A DNA stretch of 64,000 nucleotides from the NCBI GenBank assembly GCA_035771175.1, contig CM069590.1, positions 34,672,821-34,736,820 on the forward strand, given 5' to 3'. The notes under the pieces were generated by a model. It was not told the DNA's origin and searched no databases. It worked only from the letters and a program-made list of their open reading frames with translations. Position 1 is the stretch's first letter; each line of letters starts with the position of its first letter. The translations under genes were made by a program, and so were the position numbers. Shown here piece after piece: positions 22,267-34,007 of the stretch. The stretch is from Paratinospora sagittata. Taxonomy: Eukaryota > Streptophyta > Magnoliopsida > Ranunculales > Menispermaceae.

Positions 22267-23300
22267 TCATTTTGCATCTCTTGACATTCCTAGTGCACTT
22301 CTTGGAAAACTAGGAATTTCATTTTCCTTATTTGGGATTAGCGTTCTTGGAGCACTAGATGAGGTTCTTGAAGATTGACTCTCCTCGTCTCTCTTAATTA
22401 CCCATTGAGAAACCTCATCCTCTCCGTTCACTTTTATCAATGTTGGGAAGATTCGCATCCATATCTCTTCTTTCGGAAGGAGTTTCTAGACCACTCAAAA
22501 CATAACATATTTTATCGAAACTACTTTCATAAGGGTCTGTAAACTCTTCTAAAAGCTGAACTTCATACTTCCATATTTCTGGAAATCCATCTAGGAAGTA
22601 TTTTACTAGAGTTGGATGTGAATAGATTAACCCATAACTCTCTAATTCTCTTACTCTTCTTCTAGTTTCATCTCTAGACTTTATTGACCTTAGTAGACTG
22701 GAAAAGTCTTCTAATGTGCATTTCCATGGATTGATGACTTTCGCTAGATCAAGGATTTTCTGATTCCAGGATTTTGGAAAACCATCAACAAAATGTATTA
22801 TGGCAATGCCTAAGGGTATTTCCCGACCTAGACTCTTCATCTCATCAAGAATACTTATATATCTAGCATAAGCCTCGTCAAAGGATTCACTCTCAAGAAT
22901 TTTGAACCCATCAAATTCTTTTTCTAACTCCTTGAGCTTTGCCTTTCTATCTTCAAATAATTCTCTATGAATCATTTAAAGTTTCTCCCATATTTCCTTT
23001 GCAGTCTCACAGTCACTTACCTTTTCAAGCTCATCATTTGGTAAGCTACAACTTGTGAATGTAAGTTGTAGCTTTGTTTTTCATGGAATGTCCACGAGTC
23101 TGTGGGTTTATTAGGAGTTTCTTAACCATTTACAACAATCTCCCATAGGTCAATACTTTGGGACATAAAAAACGTTCTCATGAACACTTTTCGCTGATTA
23201 AAACATTTTTTTCTAAAGAGAGGTGGCCTGTTCGTGGACTGCCCAACCTAAAGGTACTTTGGTTACTGGAAGTTCTTGCCATCACTTCAAAGAAATATAT
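22267..23300 (-). pseudogene. Copia Gag (UBN2-like) remnant
   Basis: Minus-strand capsid sequence of a copia element. The longest open part (22415-22975) includes KAKLKELEKEFDGFKILESE, DEAYARYISILDEMKSLG and HFVDGFPKSWNQKILDLAK, typical of copia Gag where the substrate-like helices read 'l...f..f.m...es....f...'. Upstream, toward the LTR, a second piece contains SIDLWEIVVNG with a stop after it. A Trp-rich start (W..WE) and the position directly after the primer site support Gag. Several stops and frame changes show decay. The rest of the polyprotein is not found; the 15 kb gypsy element lies at the point where it should continue. Confidence 0.65.
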
Positions 23301-23322
23301 AGATAACTTTGAAACATAACAT

Positions 23323-23334
23323 GCTCTAATACCA
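23323..23334 (-). other. Primer-binding site, Met-tRNA type (copia)
   Basis: The minus strand reads TGGTATTAGAGC two bases after the LTR end; this is one change from TGGTATCAGAGC. Confidence 0.7.
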
Positions 23335-23336
23335 CT

Positions 23337-24401
23337 TGTTGGCCCAGATATGTGTCCAAAAGGGGGGTGAATTGAACAAATAAGCAGGTTATGCCTTTTA
23401 AAAATATTGCAAGCAAGTAATGAATGAGCAGAAAATAAAGAACAAAGTACACAATGATTTATAGTGGTTCGGTCCTCGCCTTTGTCCACTACCTAATCTC
23501 CCCGATTAGGATTTCTTAAACTCTACTAACGATTACTCTTCATAGGTGAGGATCAAACCTATTATAACTTCTCAACTTCACAGGTGTAAGACAACCTTTA
23601 CAATACTCAACTTCATGGGTGTGAGCTAACCTACCTTACTTAATTTGTGGGTGTGAGTCAACCTAACCTACTCAGCTTACGAGTGAGTCAACCTAAAAAC
23701 ACTCCTCTTACAGGTGGGGATCAACCTATCAACTATCCTTAATCTAAGGATATACAAGCAACTTACATGGCTACTTCAAGCTACAAAATAACTGAAAGTG
23801 AGATTTCTTTCACAAAGAAGATCTCTAAGAAATTACAACTGATCTTTGAACCTTTACTCAAAGAAACTCAGCAAGATAATCAAGATTTAAAACAACTAAG
23901 AAGAGTAAAGAAAAATATTTTCTTTCTTTGGATAATTTAGAAAAGATATAAGATGAAACTCAAACAAGACAAAAGAAAGATTTTTGAAAATACTATTGTA
24001 TAAGGTTTTTGTACCTTAAAATGCGGTTTTAAAATAGACCAAAATCAAAATCAAAATCTCTATTTGGAATCGCTAGCTCAATGTGTATTTAAAATGAAAT
24101 AGAGAGTGTGAAATTCAAATTTTGATCTTTGAGACCATTAAAAGAGAAATTCAAAAATTTCAAATCAAACGGCTCAAATATTTCTTAGAATTGGTAAGCA
24201 AAGTTTCATTGAAAAAAAAAATCTAATTAAAAGCATTTACACGAAAGAGGAAATGGATCAGAAAGAGGAAATGGATCAGAAAACGCAACTTTCGCAAGCT
24301 TCAAAGAAATGTAAGGTTTCTAACATTTGGTTCACGAGCGTCCTGCTATGGGATGAGGACGCCGCTACAATTCAACTTAAATGGTTAACGCTATTGTTGA
24401 G
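23337..24401 (-). mobile_element. Copia 5' LTR, lower part (split by Tat-like element)
   Basis: The plus strand begins TGTTGGCCCAGATATG and carries the 'tttatagtggttcggtcctcgcc' block and degenerate 'acttcacaggtgtaag' repeats (23560-23720). Near 24340 it has a hairpin module GAGCGTCCTGCTATGGGATGAGGACGC. It stops at TTGAG (24397-24401), which is repeated at 34413-34417 where the LTR resumes. The joined LTR is about 1.76 kb. Confidence 0.8.
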
Positions 24402-25728
24402 TGTACGTGATCAACCGCAAGCGTACAGTGTCAAGTTATATTATACCGATGAGAATCAGGTTATCGTCCTCAAGAATCGATTAACTCTCACTAATTAACA
24501 TAATTAGTAACTCAAACTTTATCTAGATGATCAAAATAAAGAACGAATAAAAATAAAAACAATTCAATAAAAACTAAAAAATAGCAAGTAACTAAAATCA
24601 AGGAAAAATCAATAAAGATGAATTCTAGAGAATCAACTTCACCTAACTTTTAACTATGTCTTTTATATATATTTATTATTAATTTATTCTCCTAGTTTAT
24701 AAGTAAAAAATCCTCAAATCTCTAACTTCCTCTCTCGAGTGCCAAGTTAGAACATATTTACATGATTTGATTTCAACCTCTCGATAAAAACAAAACCATG
24801 CAAACTCTTTATGCTTTATGATTTTTTCTGAAACTTCAAAGAATATTATAAATCTCTCAATTATATAATATTTCTAGGTTATATTTTCCCCAATCCTATC
24901 CTAAGTTCCCTCTCTCGAGTGTCGAACCCAAGATCTAAAACCATCCAATCTATGACTAGCAGATCAAAAACATTAAGAACTGAAAAATGTAAATAAACTA
25001 AGAAAATCTATTAATAATAATCAAAATAAATCTAAAACATGGTATCTAGTTTAGGATCCATCTATTCTCTAGACAAAAACCTTAGTTCATCATTGAAATA
25101 AAATTAAACAAAAAAAAATATTGATGAACATTGTGAAAATAAACAAAAAGAAACCAAAAAATCAATTTCAAGATGCGTAGATTCGCTCCTTTGTCTCCAA
25201 CGCCGCGATCTTTGTATCATTTGATCTATTTTTCTTCAACTTCTCCTCTTTATTGTGCTCCTAAACCCCCTCGTAATGTTGTATTTAAAGTTAGGAAGAA
25301 GTAGAAAAAAATGCATCCAATTCAGAGTTAAAACAAGCAAATTTGGGCCAAAATACTACCCATAGTCGGATTAGGAAGCAACTCGGCATCGTGGCTCCCA
25401 TTGTGGAGGCCGGGGCGCCCATTCTCAGGTGTGTGGTTTATTTTCTTCATCTTTACGCCATTTTCTCACATTTCTTCGCATAGTTTCTTCTCTCTATTGC
25501 TTGGCCATTTGTTCATCACTTTAATGACACTTCAAAACCTACAAAATCAATCATGAACTAAGGGTTAAACTTATCAAAACACTTACCTAAAGTAACATTT
25601 AAAAATGTAAACCAAAATAAAACTCTAGCATAAACTAACATAAAATTTTAATATAAAATATAATTAAACTAGAACATAAAATGATATAAAATATAACATA
25701 AAAGACACCTAAAACTCTACTTATCAAA
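24402..25728 (-). mobile_element. 3' LTR of the Tat-like element
   Basis: A 1327-bp LTR from TGTACGTGATC to CTACTTATCA. It contains two 'ttccctctctcgagtg' motifs (24730, 24908). A relative lies at 51459-52737 and a partial one at 31930-34412. Confidence 0.85.
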
Positions 25729-25743
25729 TATCCCCAAACTTAG
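25729..25743 (-). other. Polypurine tract of the Tat-like element
   Basis: The minus strand reads AAGTTTGGGGATATT immediately before the LTR start TGATAAGTAG. AGTTTGGGG is a familiar polypurine core in Athila/Tat elements. Confidence 0.7.
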
Positions 25744-26697
25744 GAATTTGATCATCCCGAGCAAGGAGAAAATAAACTTAAAACTCACCATACTACCACA
25801 TTCTAAAACAAACAAAAATTTGGTTTGAAAGGTATGGACATGCATGGCCTCAAATGCATGAAATATAATAACTTCTAGGAAAATTTTGAAAGTATTAAAG
25901 ATGTCTAGAATTTCAATTCAACTCCTATCATGCCTCGTCATTGATTCTTAAAAATGTAGATACATAATCAATCACATGAAACCACTTATACATCACATAG
26001 ATAAAGGCAAGCAAGTGAAAAGCACATGATCTCAAAATATATTTTGAAATTGAACTCCATAGGCATATTTTTCACACCTCTCCACTAATGTAGATTTCAC
26101 ACCACTAGGAATCAATAGGACTTCTATAGGTTGTAATGTAAGGCTAGGGTGAAAGTTATGATAAAAAAAAATGGGTAATAATTCAGCTCAAAACACCCTA
26201 AACATCTTTAATCGTTTCCAAAACATTACATAGAACCATAACCAATATAGCACATATACCCAAACCAGATTTTGAATTTTAACAACTCTCCCATTGTTTG
26301 CTTTCATTCTTTTTCTCTTTTTCTTTTTCTTTTCATCATATTTCTATATTTCTTTTTTTTTCATTTGGAGAACTACTACACCCCCAAACTTATTTCTTTT
26401 AGTACAAGGTGTAGGATTCTTTCTTTTGCACTATTTTTTTTTTATTCATGAGGCAAACATTTCACATAATACCTTTTCACACCTTCCATTCTCATAATTC
26501 ATCCTCAAATAAATATATACTTCACCATAAGAGCCATAGGCGAAGTGTTTAAGGGTGTAAGGGTGAAAAACAGGATTTTAAAAATATTGGCCTTAGCTAT
26601 ATATCATAGGTGACAAGAAAAAGGTTAATAAGCTAAAAATGGGTGACTAAGGGTATAATTAATAATAGGTAGGCTTAATGGCTCAAACTATCCAAAC
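25744..26697 (-). other. Non-coding 3' internal region of the Tat-like element
   Basis: No gene is seen. This is AT-rich sequence between the polypurine tract and the copia LTR fragment. A T-rich run lies at 26304-26370. Confidence 0.5.
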
Positions 26698-27528
26698 TGT
26701 TGGCCCAAGTATGTCCAAGAGGGGGTGAATTTGACACTTAGACAATTTAAAATTAAATGCAATGAAAAAAATATAAGTGCAGAAAATAAATAAATATGCA
26801 CAATCGATTTATAGTGGTTCGGTTTTTTGCCTACGTCCACTTCCTAACCTCCTCAGTTAGGATTTTGAACCTTATCACTAAGGGATTCTCTTGCGGGTGA
26901 GAATCAAATTGTTACATCTTTTCTCAACTTCTGGGTGTGAGAACAACCGTTACACTACTCAACTTGCAGACTTGAGACCAACCTATCCCAACTTACGGGT
27001 GTGAGACAGACCTAAACTTTCTCAACTTACAGGTGTGAGAACAACTACCATTTCTCAACTTACGGGTATGAGAAGATCTAAGCTTGTTGAATACAATAAT
27101 ATCAACTTAGTAGTTTATCTAACTTTTGTTACAACCTCGATATAGTATACATGATATGAAACAAAGTACTACTGTATCCTATGAACTATCTCTCAAATTT
27201 CTCTTTCAGCAAGAATGATATAAATTGAAACAGTGCTGAAAATTTGAGTGAAAATAGTTCAATCTTTCAAATGATTTTTCAGAAAAGGATATAAATTTAG
27301 CTTAGTATGAAAATCATTTGAACAAGCAAAGTTTCAAAGAAAACGCTTTGAAAACATAATAACTTAAACTTTTAAATCAAATGAAAATTTGACTAACTTT
27401 CAAAAGTGTTGGTATTTATAGACTTGTAGAGATGAAGTTGTTGATCATTTGAATTTGAATTTCAAATATGAACGTTTACTCACAACAGCTAGAATGTATC
27501 ACGAAAATGGCAACTGCACATTTTTTGT
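26698..27528 (-). mobile_element. Copia LTR fragment, minus orientation
   Basis: It begins TGTTGGCCCAAGTATG and carries the 'tttatagtggttcgg' block and repeats of 'tctcaacttacgggtgtgaga' (26925-27075). It then follows the order of the inverted LTR at 35699 up to 'aaatggcaactgcaca', where it stops abruptly at the start of an LTR in the opposite orientation. Confidence 0.65.
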
Positions 27529-28384
27529 TATCTCAATGAACCCCATGACATGAATGTTTTGATGATTCAAAATATCTCCAGTTGGTTTATCTAATGATCT
27601 TGTCAAGTGTTTCAGATTTATCAAGAATCAAGATCAAGGAACTGTGATCACAAGCCTATTGAACATCAAAGTAAAGTTCCGAGTCTGTCAGTACTTAAAA
27701 TGTAAAGTCTATCGATCATCTTACTCTCAGCAAGATTTTTATCGTTTGCATATTTTGATCATAACATTTTAATCGTACCTTATTATTTCTAAAGTATTTG
27801 TTTTGATTAAAAGAAACAATGATGTTTTATCTAGTTTTAATTGAGAAATCAAAAACCACTTTTATAAAGTCTTTCAGGACGCTAATGTTTTAGCAGCGCC
27901 CTCCTGAACTTGATAAGTCAAGACGCTGATAAAATGTTAGGGCGCTCAAGGTTGAATTGAACTGATTAATAAGGACGCTTATTTGTTAGTAGTGACCTTT
28001 CTTTTATCAACCTCTGAGAATGTCAGGACGCTAACTTAGTTTCAGCTCGCTAATAGATCTTTTTGTCTTTAAGTGATTTATATCTTTAAGGACGCTGATA
28101 AGTTATAAGTTGAATGAATTATCAGGACGCTACTTGTGTAGGAGCGCCCTCATATTTAGAATCAACTTAAGTAACTTTCAGGACGCTCACCGTCCGTCAG
28201 CGCGCTTAAACATTATTTTAAAACTGCTTTTAATAGCTCATGACTCTTACTCTTGAGTAGCGCCCTCATATGTTTTGCATTTTAAAACAAAGCAGGACGC
28301 TTATTACGAAGTAGCGCCCTCATGCTTTAAGTCGTTTAATTGTCAAAGCAAGTCAGGATTGCTACCGTTGTCCATTGGCTAAAA
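27529..28384 (+). mobile_element. Copia LTR 5' part, plus orientation
   Basis: It starts TGTTATCTCAATGAACCCC, matching the minus-strand LTR end at 35109 when reversed. It contains about nine GGACGCT...GCGCCCTCA modules (27870-28380). It breaks off near 28384 into Tat-like sequence; its other part is at about 30960-31929. Confidence 0.65.
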
Positions 28385-29155
28385 AAAAGAGACTCATCCT
28401 TGCATTTAAGCTCCCTTTGGGCACGCAACAACGTTTCTTCTTCAATAGGAGACAAAAATGATGATATGATAACCAGAGATGTAAACGTCTCTCCAAAAAA
28501 TGCATATTAGAGGTGCTTCGATAATGGATTCAATTCCAATGTAGGTTTCATCAATTTCGTTGGAGGAGGATCATTTATATTCTTTACCTTGGCAATATAT
28601 TGCCCTAAGGGATTTTTCAAAGTTGCATCCATAAGAACCTCTTGAACAGAACTTCCATGCACCTCTATCCGGTAGCAAGTGCTTCGCCTCTTGAAATTTG
28701 GGTGTGTGGTAGATGTTGAGTACCACCTCTTCCTTATTAACCCACAAAGTTAACTCACCATGCTCCACATCGATCAATGCCCTTCCAGTACCTAGAAACA
28801 ACCTTCCAAGAATCAACGGGATCCCATCATCCTCTTCCATGTCCAAGACAACAAAATCCACCGGGAAGATGAACTTGTCAACCTTGACCAACACATCTTC
28901 AATGACTCCACGAGGACAGGTAAGAGATTTATTTGCAAGTTGTAAAGTGATGGTCTTAGGCTTTACTTCTTCAAGTCCCAATTTCCTAAAAACAAACATA
29001 GGCATTAGATTAATACTTGCACCCAAATCACAAAATACTTTATCAAAAGAAGAAGTGCTAATAGTGCAAGGTATAGTAAAACTCTCTGGATCCTTTAACT
29101 TTTGAGGCAATTTCTTTTGGAGAATTGCACTACACTCCTCTATGAGCTTTGCCAT
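28385..29155 (-). pseudogene. Tat/Athila-like aspartic protease and start of RT
   Basis: Minus-strand frame 28571-29155 begins MAKLIEECSAILQKKLPQKL. It holds a retroviral-type aspartic protease with CDLGASINLMP (Asp then Gly/Ala in place of DSGA/DTGA) and the closing DDGIPLILGRLFLGTGRALI, both typical of Athila/Tat elements. Downstream to about 28385, frames such as FGETFTSLVIISSFLSPIEE match the linker before RT. The frame then ends in copia LTR sequence, so no RT core exists. The protease would cut Gag-Pol. Confidence 0.8.
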
Positions 29156-30779
29156 CTCAAACTCCTTCAGTTTTCACTCCTTAGACATAACATCCTTCAT
29201 GAACTTGACATAATTCAACATTTGCTCCAATGCATCTGCAAAAGGAATGTTAATATGAATTTTCTTAAAGATATGGAATAGGAGGGTTACAGGTTAAGGA
29301 TATAGATCCAGGTCTGTGGGGCCTCTCATTTGATTTTACTTCAATGTCCTTGTCCTTGTCCTTGTCCTTGGTACTCTCTTCCTCATGGCTACTTGCTGGA
29401 GATGTGGGAGCAATACTGGTGTTGCTTTATGTAATGACTCCCTTAACTTCCTTTCCACTTATGAGAGTAATAACATTGCATTACTCCTTAGGGTTTGCTT
29501 CGGTATTGCTTGGAAATGAGCCTCTTTGTTGAGCATTGATGGATGAAGCAAGTTGTCCAATTTGAACCTCCAAAGACTTTATCGATGTTCCCAAGTTGCC
29601 CATATTAGTTTCTATATTATCCAACCTCGACTCATGCTTGGCGAACCTTGATCTTGTTTCCACCACAAAAGTACTTGCTAGGTCTTCCAAAGATGGCTTC
29701 TTATCAGGTACTTGATTATAGATGCCCGTCAAAGGTTGCAACACATTCCTTGTATTTGAATAGGAGAAGTTCTCATGATTGCAAATGCCCGGGTGATATT
29801 GATTTGGTACTGGTGCACTATCCCTATAGTTATATGCTCGGTCATTAACAAATTGTTCTTATTTTTTATTCGTACCAATTCTCAAATATGCCATAGTTGC
29901 AGCTACAGCAGATTCTATAATAGGAGGGACTTTTTGATCTATTTAGGTTGCTAAGTGATGTGTAAGGGTGGATATTTGTGCCGATAGTGTGGTTATAGGA
30001 TCAACCTCATGTATTCCTGCCACCTTCTTAACCATAGACCTCAAAGGTATTAGAAGCCATTTCCTCTAAAAAATTAAGAGCTTCAGTTGCCGTTTTCCTC
30101 AATAAAGTGCCTCCAGCAGCCGCATCTACTAAGGTTCTTGTTGGCACTATCATCCCATTGTAGAACAATTGGATTTGTAACCAATCTTGAAAACCATGTT
30201 GGGGGAACTTCCTAAGCAACTACTAAATCTCTCCCATGCATCGTAAAGTAACTCAGACTCCAATTACTTGAATTGCCCAATTTCGGCCCTCATTTGAGTC
30301 ATCTTCACCAGTGGAAAGAACTTTTGGAGGAACTTTTGGCACATGTCCTCCCAAGTAGCAATACTCCTCAGTTGTAATGATTGCAACCATGCCCTAGCTT
30401 TGTCCCTTAAGGAGAAGAGAAATAAATGCAATCGGATGGTCTCCTCAGTAACACCATTCATTTTCACCGCATCGCACATCTCTAAGAAAGTTGTTAGATG
30501 AGTGGTTGGTTCTTCATATGGAAAACCGCCAAATTGATGTTGTTAGACCATGGTGATCAACGCTGGCTTCAATTCAAAATTATTTGCATAGATTGGCATG
30601 CACACAATGCCCGAGTAGTTATCATTGTTGACTGATTTAAAGTAGTCTCTGAGTCTAAGTTGGTTATTCTCGGCATCCATTGCTTTAATATCAGTTATTT
30701 TCTCCTTTCGAAGCTTTCGAAGAGTTTGTTCTATCTCTGGATCGCAAGATACAAGTTCAAGATTTTTCGCTCTCCGCAT
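29156..30779 (-). pseudogene. Tat/Athila-like Gag remnant
   Basis: Minus-strand pieces in order from 30779: an N-terminal stretch with NLELVSCDPEIEQTLRKLRK; MCDAVKMNGVTEETIRLHLF and SLRDKARAWLQSL (30264-30479), the classic Gag motif with Trp; then MEDMCQKFLQKFFP-type sequence. Next is FYNGMIVPTRTLVDAAAGGT followed by ATEALNFLEEMASN (30028-30219), and a coiled stretch RLDNIETNMGNLGTSIKSLE with VQIGQLASSINAQQRGSFPS (29481-29744). Stops separate the pieces. The lineage call rests on these motifs. Confidence 0.8.
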
Positions 30780-30959
30780 ACACCGCCTGAAGGATCTTGT
30801 AAAAGAGAGTAAAAAGAAAAGAAATAACTAGAAAACAAAAAGTAAAAAATATCTAAATTAAAAATCTAAAAAAATTTAACTTAAAAGAATCATTGAGCTT
30901 CAACCTTATCCAAAGTGGGGTAAAATTTCTCTAACTTCATTCTTGTGCTTTTGTTTGAG

Positions 30960-31929
30960 CAAATCAGTTTTGTGCTTAAGTTAATATCTTGAAAAATGAT
31001 TTTGTTTTGACTATTGTGTGTGAAACCCTATTTTGATCTTGCTATCATTATATCTTGTTTAGTGGTTTCATAAACTTCTTGTGGTATCAATTCACGTGTT
31101 AAAGTTATATTATATTGAATCGACTTCATAGATCAATATTTGGCTTGCTTGATTCTTGATCTTAATCATTTAGACCTTTAGAATCATCAAGTTTTGATCA
31201 TCATTGTATATTGATTCTTGTGTTTTAAACTTATCATTGTTAAAATCAATATCTTGTTACATGTGCATAAACGATTCTCGGTTTTATATCATATATATTT
31301 GAATCAATTGCATTTGAGAAAAACTATTTCAACACATCGCATCATTTAAATCATTGTGGTTAGAATAATGGTATTTACTCATTCAAGATTGTAAGCTTAA
31401 TATTATTGAGAGTGTTGTAAAACACTTCTCTATATCTTTTGTAATCTTGATGTATCATTGTCGTGTTTGTCAACTTGGGATTAATACCATATCTTGTGCG
31501 GCTCATTACCACACCCACAAGTGGTTACAGTGTGGCTTTCTAGCCAAGCCCTTGTGTAGGCTAGAGTGTGGCTTTCTAACCAATTCCTTGTGTTGGTTAG
31601 TGTGTAGCTTTCTAACCGAGCCCTTGTGTAGGTAGCGTGTGTGGCTTTCTAACCAAGTCCTTATGTTGGTTAGTGTAAATGGCTTCTAGTAATGCCCGTA
31701 AGTTGAATGGCTAATAGTGTATTGGGAAAATTCTGATGGTGTAGTGGACGTAGGTTCTAGGGGAACCGAACCACTCTAAATCTTTGTGTCCTATTATCTT
31801 TCCTGCATTTGTTTAGTTTTATTGTTACCTGTTGTGCACTTTATCTGTTTAATTATATTATCAGAAAGGTAACGTGAAAATTCGCCAAGTCCAATTCACC
31901 CCCCTTTTGGATTATAATATTGGGCCAAC
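30960..31929 (+). mobile_element. Copia LTR 3' part, plus orientation
   Basis: It ends with CCAATTCACCCCCCTTTTGG and TTGGGCCAACA, the usual end of these LTRs, and has the 'gtggacgtagg' block at 31745. Four tandem 43-bp units lie at 31530-31680. With 27529-28384 it would add up to about 1.8 kb, close to the 1.76 kb of the minus-strand LTR. The flank after it is CTATC, aligning with CTATT at 25058 in the left Tat LTR. Confidence 0.65.
31530..31680 (+). repeat. 43-bp tandem repeat x 4
   Basis: Four units contain GTGTGGCTTTCTAACCAAG followed by (C/T)CTT(G/A)TGT(A/T)GG. They sit at the place where other LTRs of this group have 30-bp repeats. Confidence 0.8.
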
Positions 31930-32248
31930 ACTATCCTCTAGACAAAAACCTTAGTTCATCATTGAAATAAAAGAAAATAAAAAAATATTGATGAACATTG
32001 TGAAAATAAACAAGAAGAAACCAAAAAACCAATTGCAAGATGCGTAGATTCGCTCTTTTGTTTCCAACGTCGTGATCTTTGTATCCTTTGATCTATTTTT
32101 CTTCAACTTATTCTCCCCTCTATTGTGCTCCAAAACATTTCATAATGTTGTATTTAAAGTTAGGAAGAAGTAGAAAAAAATTGCATCCAATTCGAAGTTA
32201 AAACGAGCAAATTTGGGTCAAAATACTACTCATAGTCAGAGCCGAGGT
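31930..32248 (-). mobile_element. 5' LTR of the Tat-like element, first part
   Basis: It aligns with 25061-25376 of the left LTR (CTCTAGACAAAAACCTTAG onwards) and stops at CGAGG, the target of the gypsy LTR. The rest of this LTR is at 34008-34412. Confidence 0.8.
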
Positions 32249-34002
32249 GTAATACCCTGTATTTCACAAAAAAAAAAATAATAATAATAATTTTTTTTAG
32301 GAAAAAGCACATGGCACATGGTACATGGCACATGGCACATGGCACATGCCTGGAAGTCCAGGCACATGGCACATGCCTGGAAGTCCAGGCACATGGCACA
32401 TGGCACATGCCTGGAAGTCCAGGCACAAGGCACATGGCACATGGGACATGCCTGGAAGTCCAGGCACAAAGCACATGGCACATGGCACATGCTTGGAAGT
32501 CCAGGCACATGGCACATGCTTGGAAGTCCAGGCACATGGCACATGGCACATGGCACATGGCACATGCCTGGAAGTCCAGGCACAAAGCACATGGCACATG
32601 GCACATGCTTGAAAGTCCAGGCACATGGCACATGGCACATGGCACATGGCACATGGCACATGCCCGGAAGTCCAGGCACATACCCGGAAGTCCAGGCAGC
32701 CCGCCTGGACTTTCAGGCGCAAAAATCTCTATATAAGGAACCCTCCTCATTCTCATTTCTCACACCAAAATCACTCTCCTTGTGATTTTCCTTCTCCTTC
32801 CACTCATTCTAAGTTTTTAGTTTTTGAGACTCTCTGTCTGAGACTCTCGGTGCGGTGCGACAAAATTCTGTCTGGAGGAAAGGGCCAGATTTGAAAGAAA
32901 GTTTTTATCTGAAGGTGGGGAACAAAACATAGGTTTGCGTGTTTTATAACTTTTATTAAAGTTTACATTCAATTCTTGTGAGGTCTACTGTTCATTTACA
33001 CTGCATTATGTCATATAATGTTTATACTGCCGCACTTATGCCTGTACACTTGGAATTCACGTATTATACTGTTATAATGCCGAATTTGTGGTCAATCTGA
33101 CTCAACTAGACTTGGTCTTGTCCTCAGTAACTTTAAATAGTGAACGGGAGGCAGCGGGCTGCTTTAGGCGATTGGTTATTTAAGCAGACCTAGTGTCTCA
33201 CCTCTCAACTGGGGACTGATCTAGTTGGTCTTATTGAAAGCTATCAGCTTATACATGTAATACTGAGTGTCCTAACCTTGCACGTCGTGATACCGACCCT
33301 GATAAGGATCACCAGATGTTGCCAAAGTCAGTCTAAATGTCAAGAAAAGACCAGATCAGTAGACTAGACCAGTTCATGCATTGGCATCATATATATCACC
33401 ACCTAGGGACGTATATGGTTTATGACTCATAGAATAGTTAGGAGCATTGCTCGCTATTCATTACATTTCTCTGGAGAGGGATGTACATGTGAACCCGGCT
33501 ACGCCCGGGGAGGGACATCAGTACGTGAATCCAGAGCATCGTTCCTGTACGTGAACTCAGGCGATGTACGTTCATCAAACCATTACGAGACGGTGTCATG
33601 AATACATACATATTGATTGATTATGATGCTCACATGTGTATTTAAGATATTTGATATTGAAGTATGTTTTATTAATTGTTATACTCATGAACTATTTACC
33701 CACTGAGCGCGTTAAGCTCACTCCATTATTATCCAATCTTTTCACAGGAAATTAGGGTGGACTGGGTGCAGGTTATGGGGCCCACATTTTGTACCCTTTG
33801 TATGATTCATTGGGGATTTTGGGGAGTATGTTCCCTTGACTATTTTATGTACAAAAGTATTCTGAATTAAATGAGATCAGATTTGTACTGTGTGACATAT
33901 ATTTCCGCTGCGCACTCTGTTGTTACCATTGTTATTGTTCTAAATGCATGCCCCGTCCGCGAGTGTACCGCCGGTTTAGGCTCTTCCAGGCGGGGTGTGA
34001 CA
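32249..34002 (+). mobile_element. Solo gypsy LTR, TSD CGAGG
   Basis: It runs from TGTAATACCCTG to GGGGTGTGACA and is flanked by CGAGG at 32244-32248 and 34003-34007. It is the same family as the LTRs at 6906, 20569 and 16520, but 1754 bp long because of the minisatellite at 32305-32700. A TATA-like CTATATAAGG lies at 32728. Confidence 0.95.
32305..32700 (+). repeat. CACATGG / GCCTGGAAGTCCAGGC minisatellite
   Basis: A compound array mixes runs of GGCACAT (7 bp) with about 13 copies of the palindrome GCCTGGAAGTCCAGGC (7-bp arms, 2-bp centre; some units carry one change). It ends about 30 bp before the TATA-like box of the LTR. The long open frames through it (MAHGTWHMAHG and similar, on both strands) are consequences of the repeat. 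Confidence 0.95.
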
Positions 34003-34007
34003 CGAGG

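Noticed and set aside
32226..32894. Long open frames on both strands with MAHGTWHM / CHVPCAMC repeats, up to 176 residues
   Set aside because: They arise from a 7-bp plus palindrome minisatellite whose units keep all six frames open; no start context or domain, and they lie in a solo LTR.
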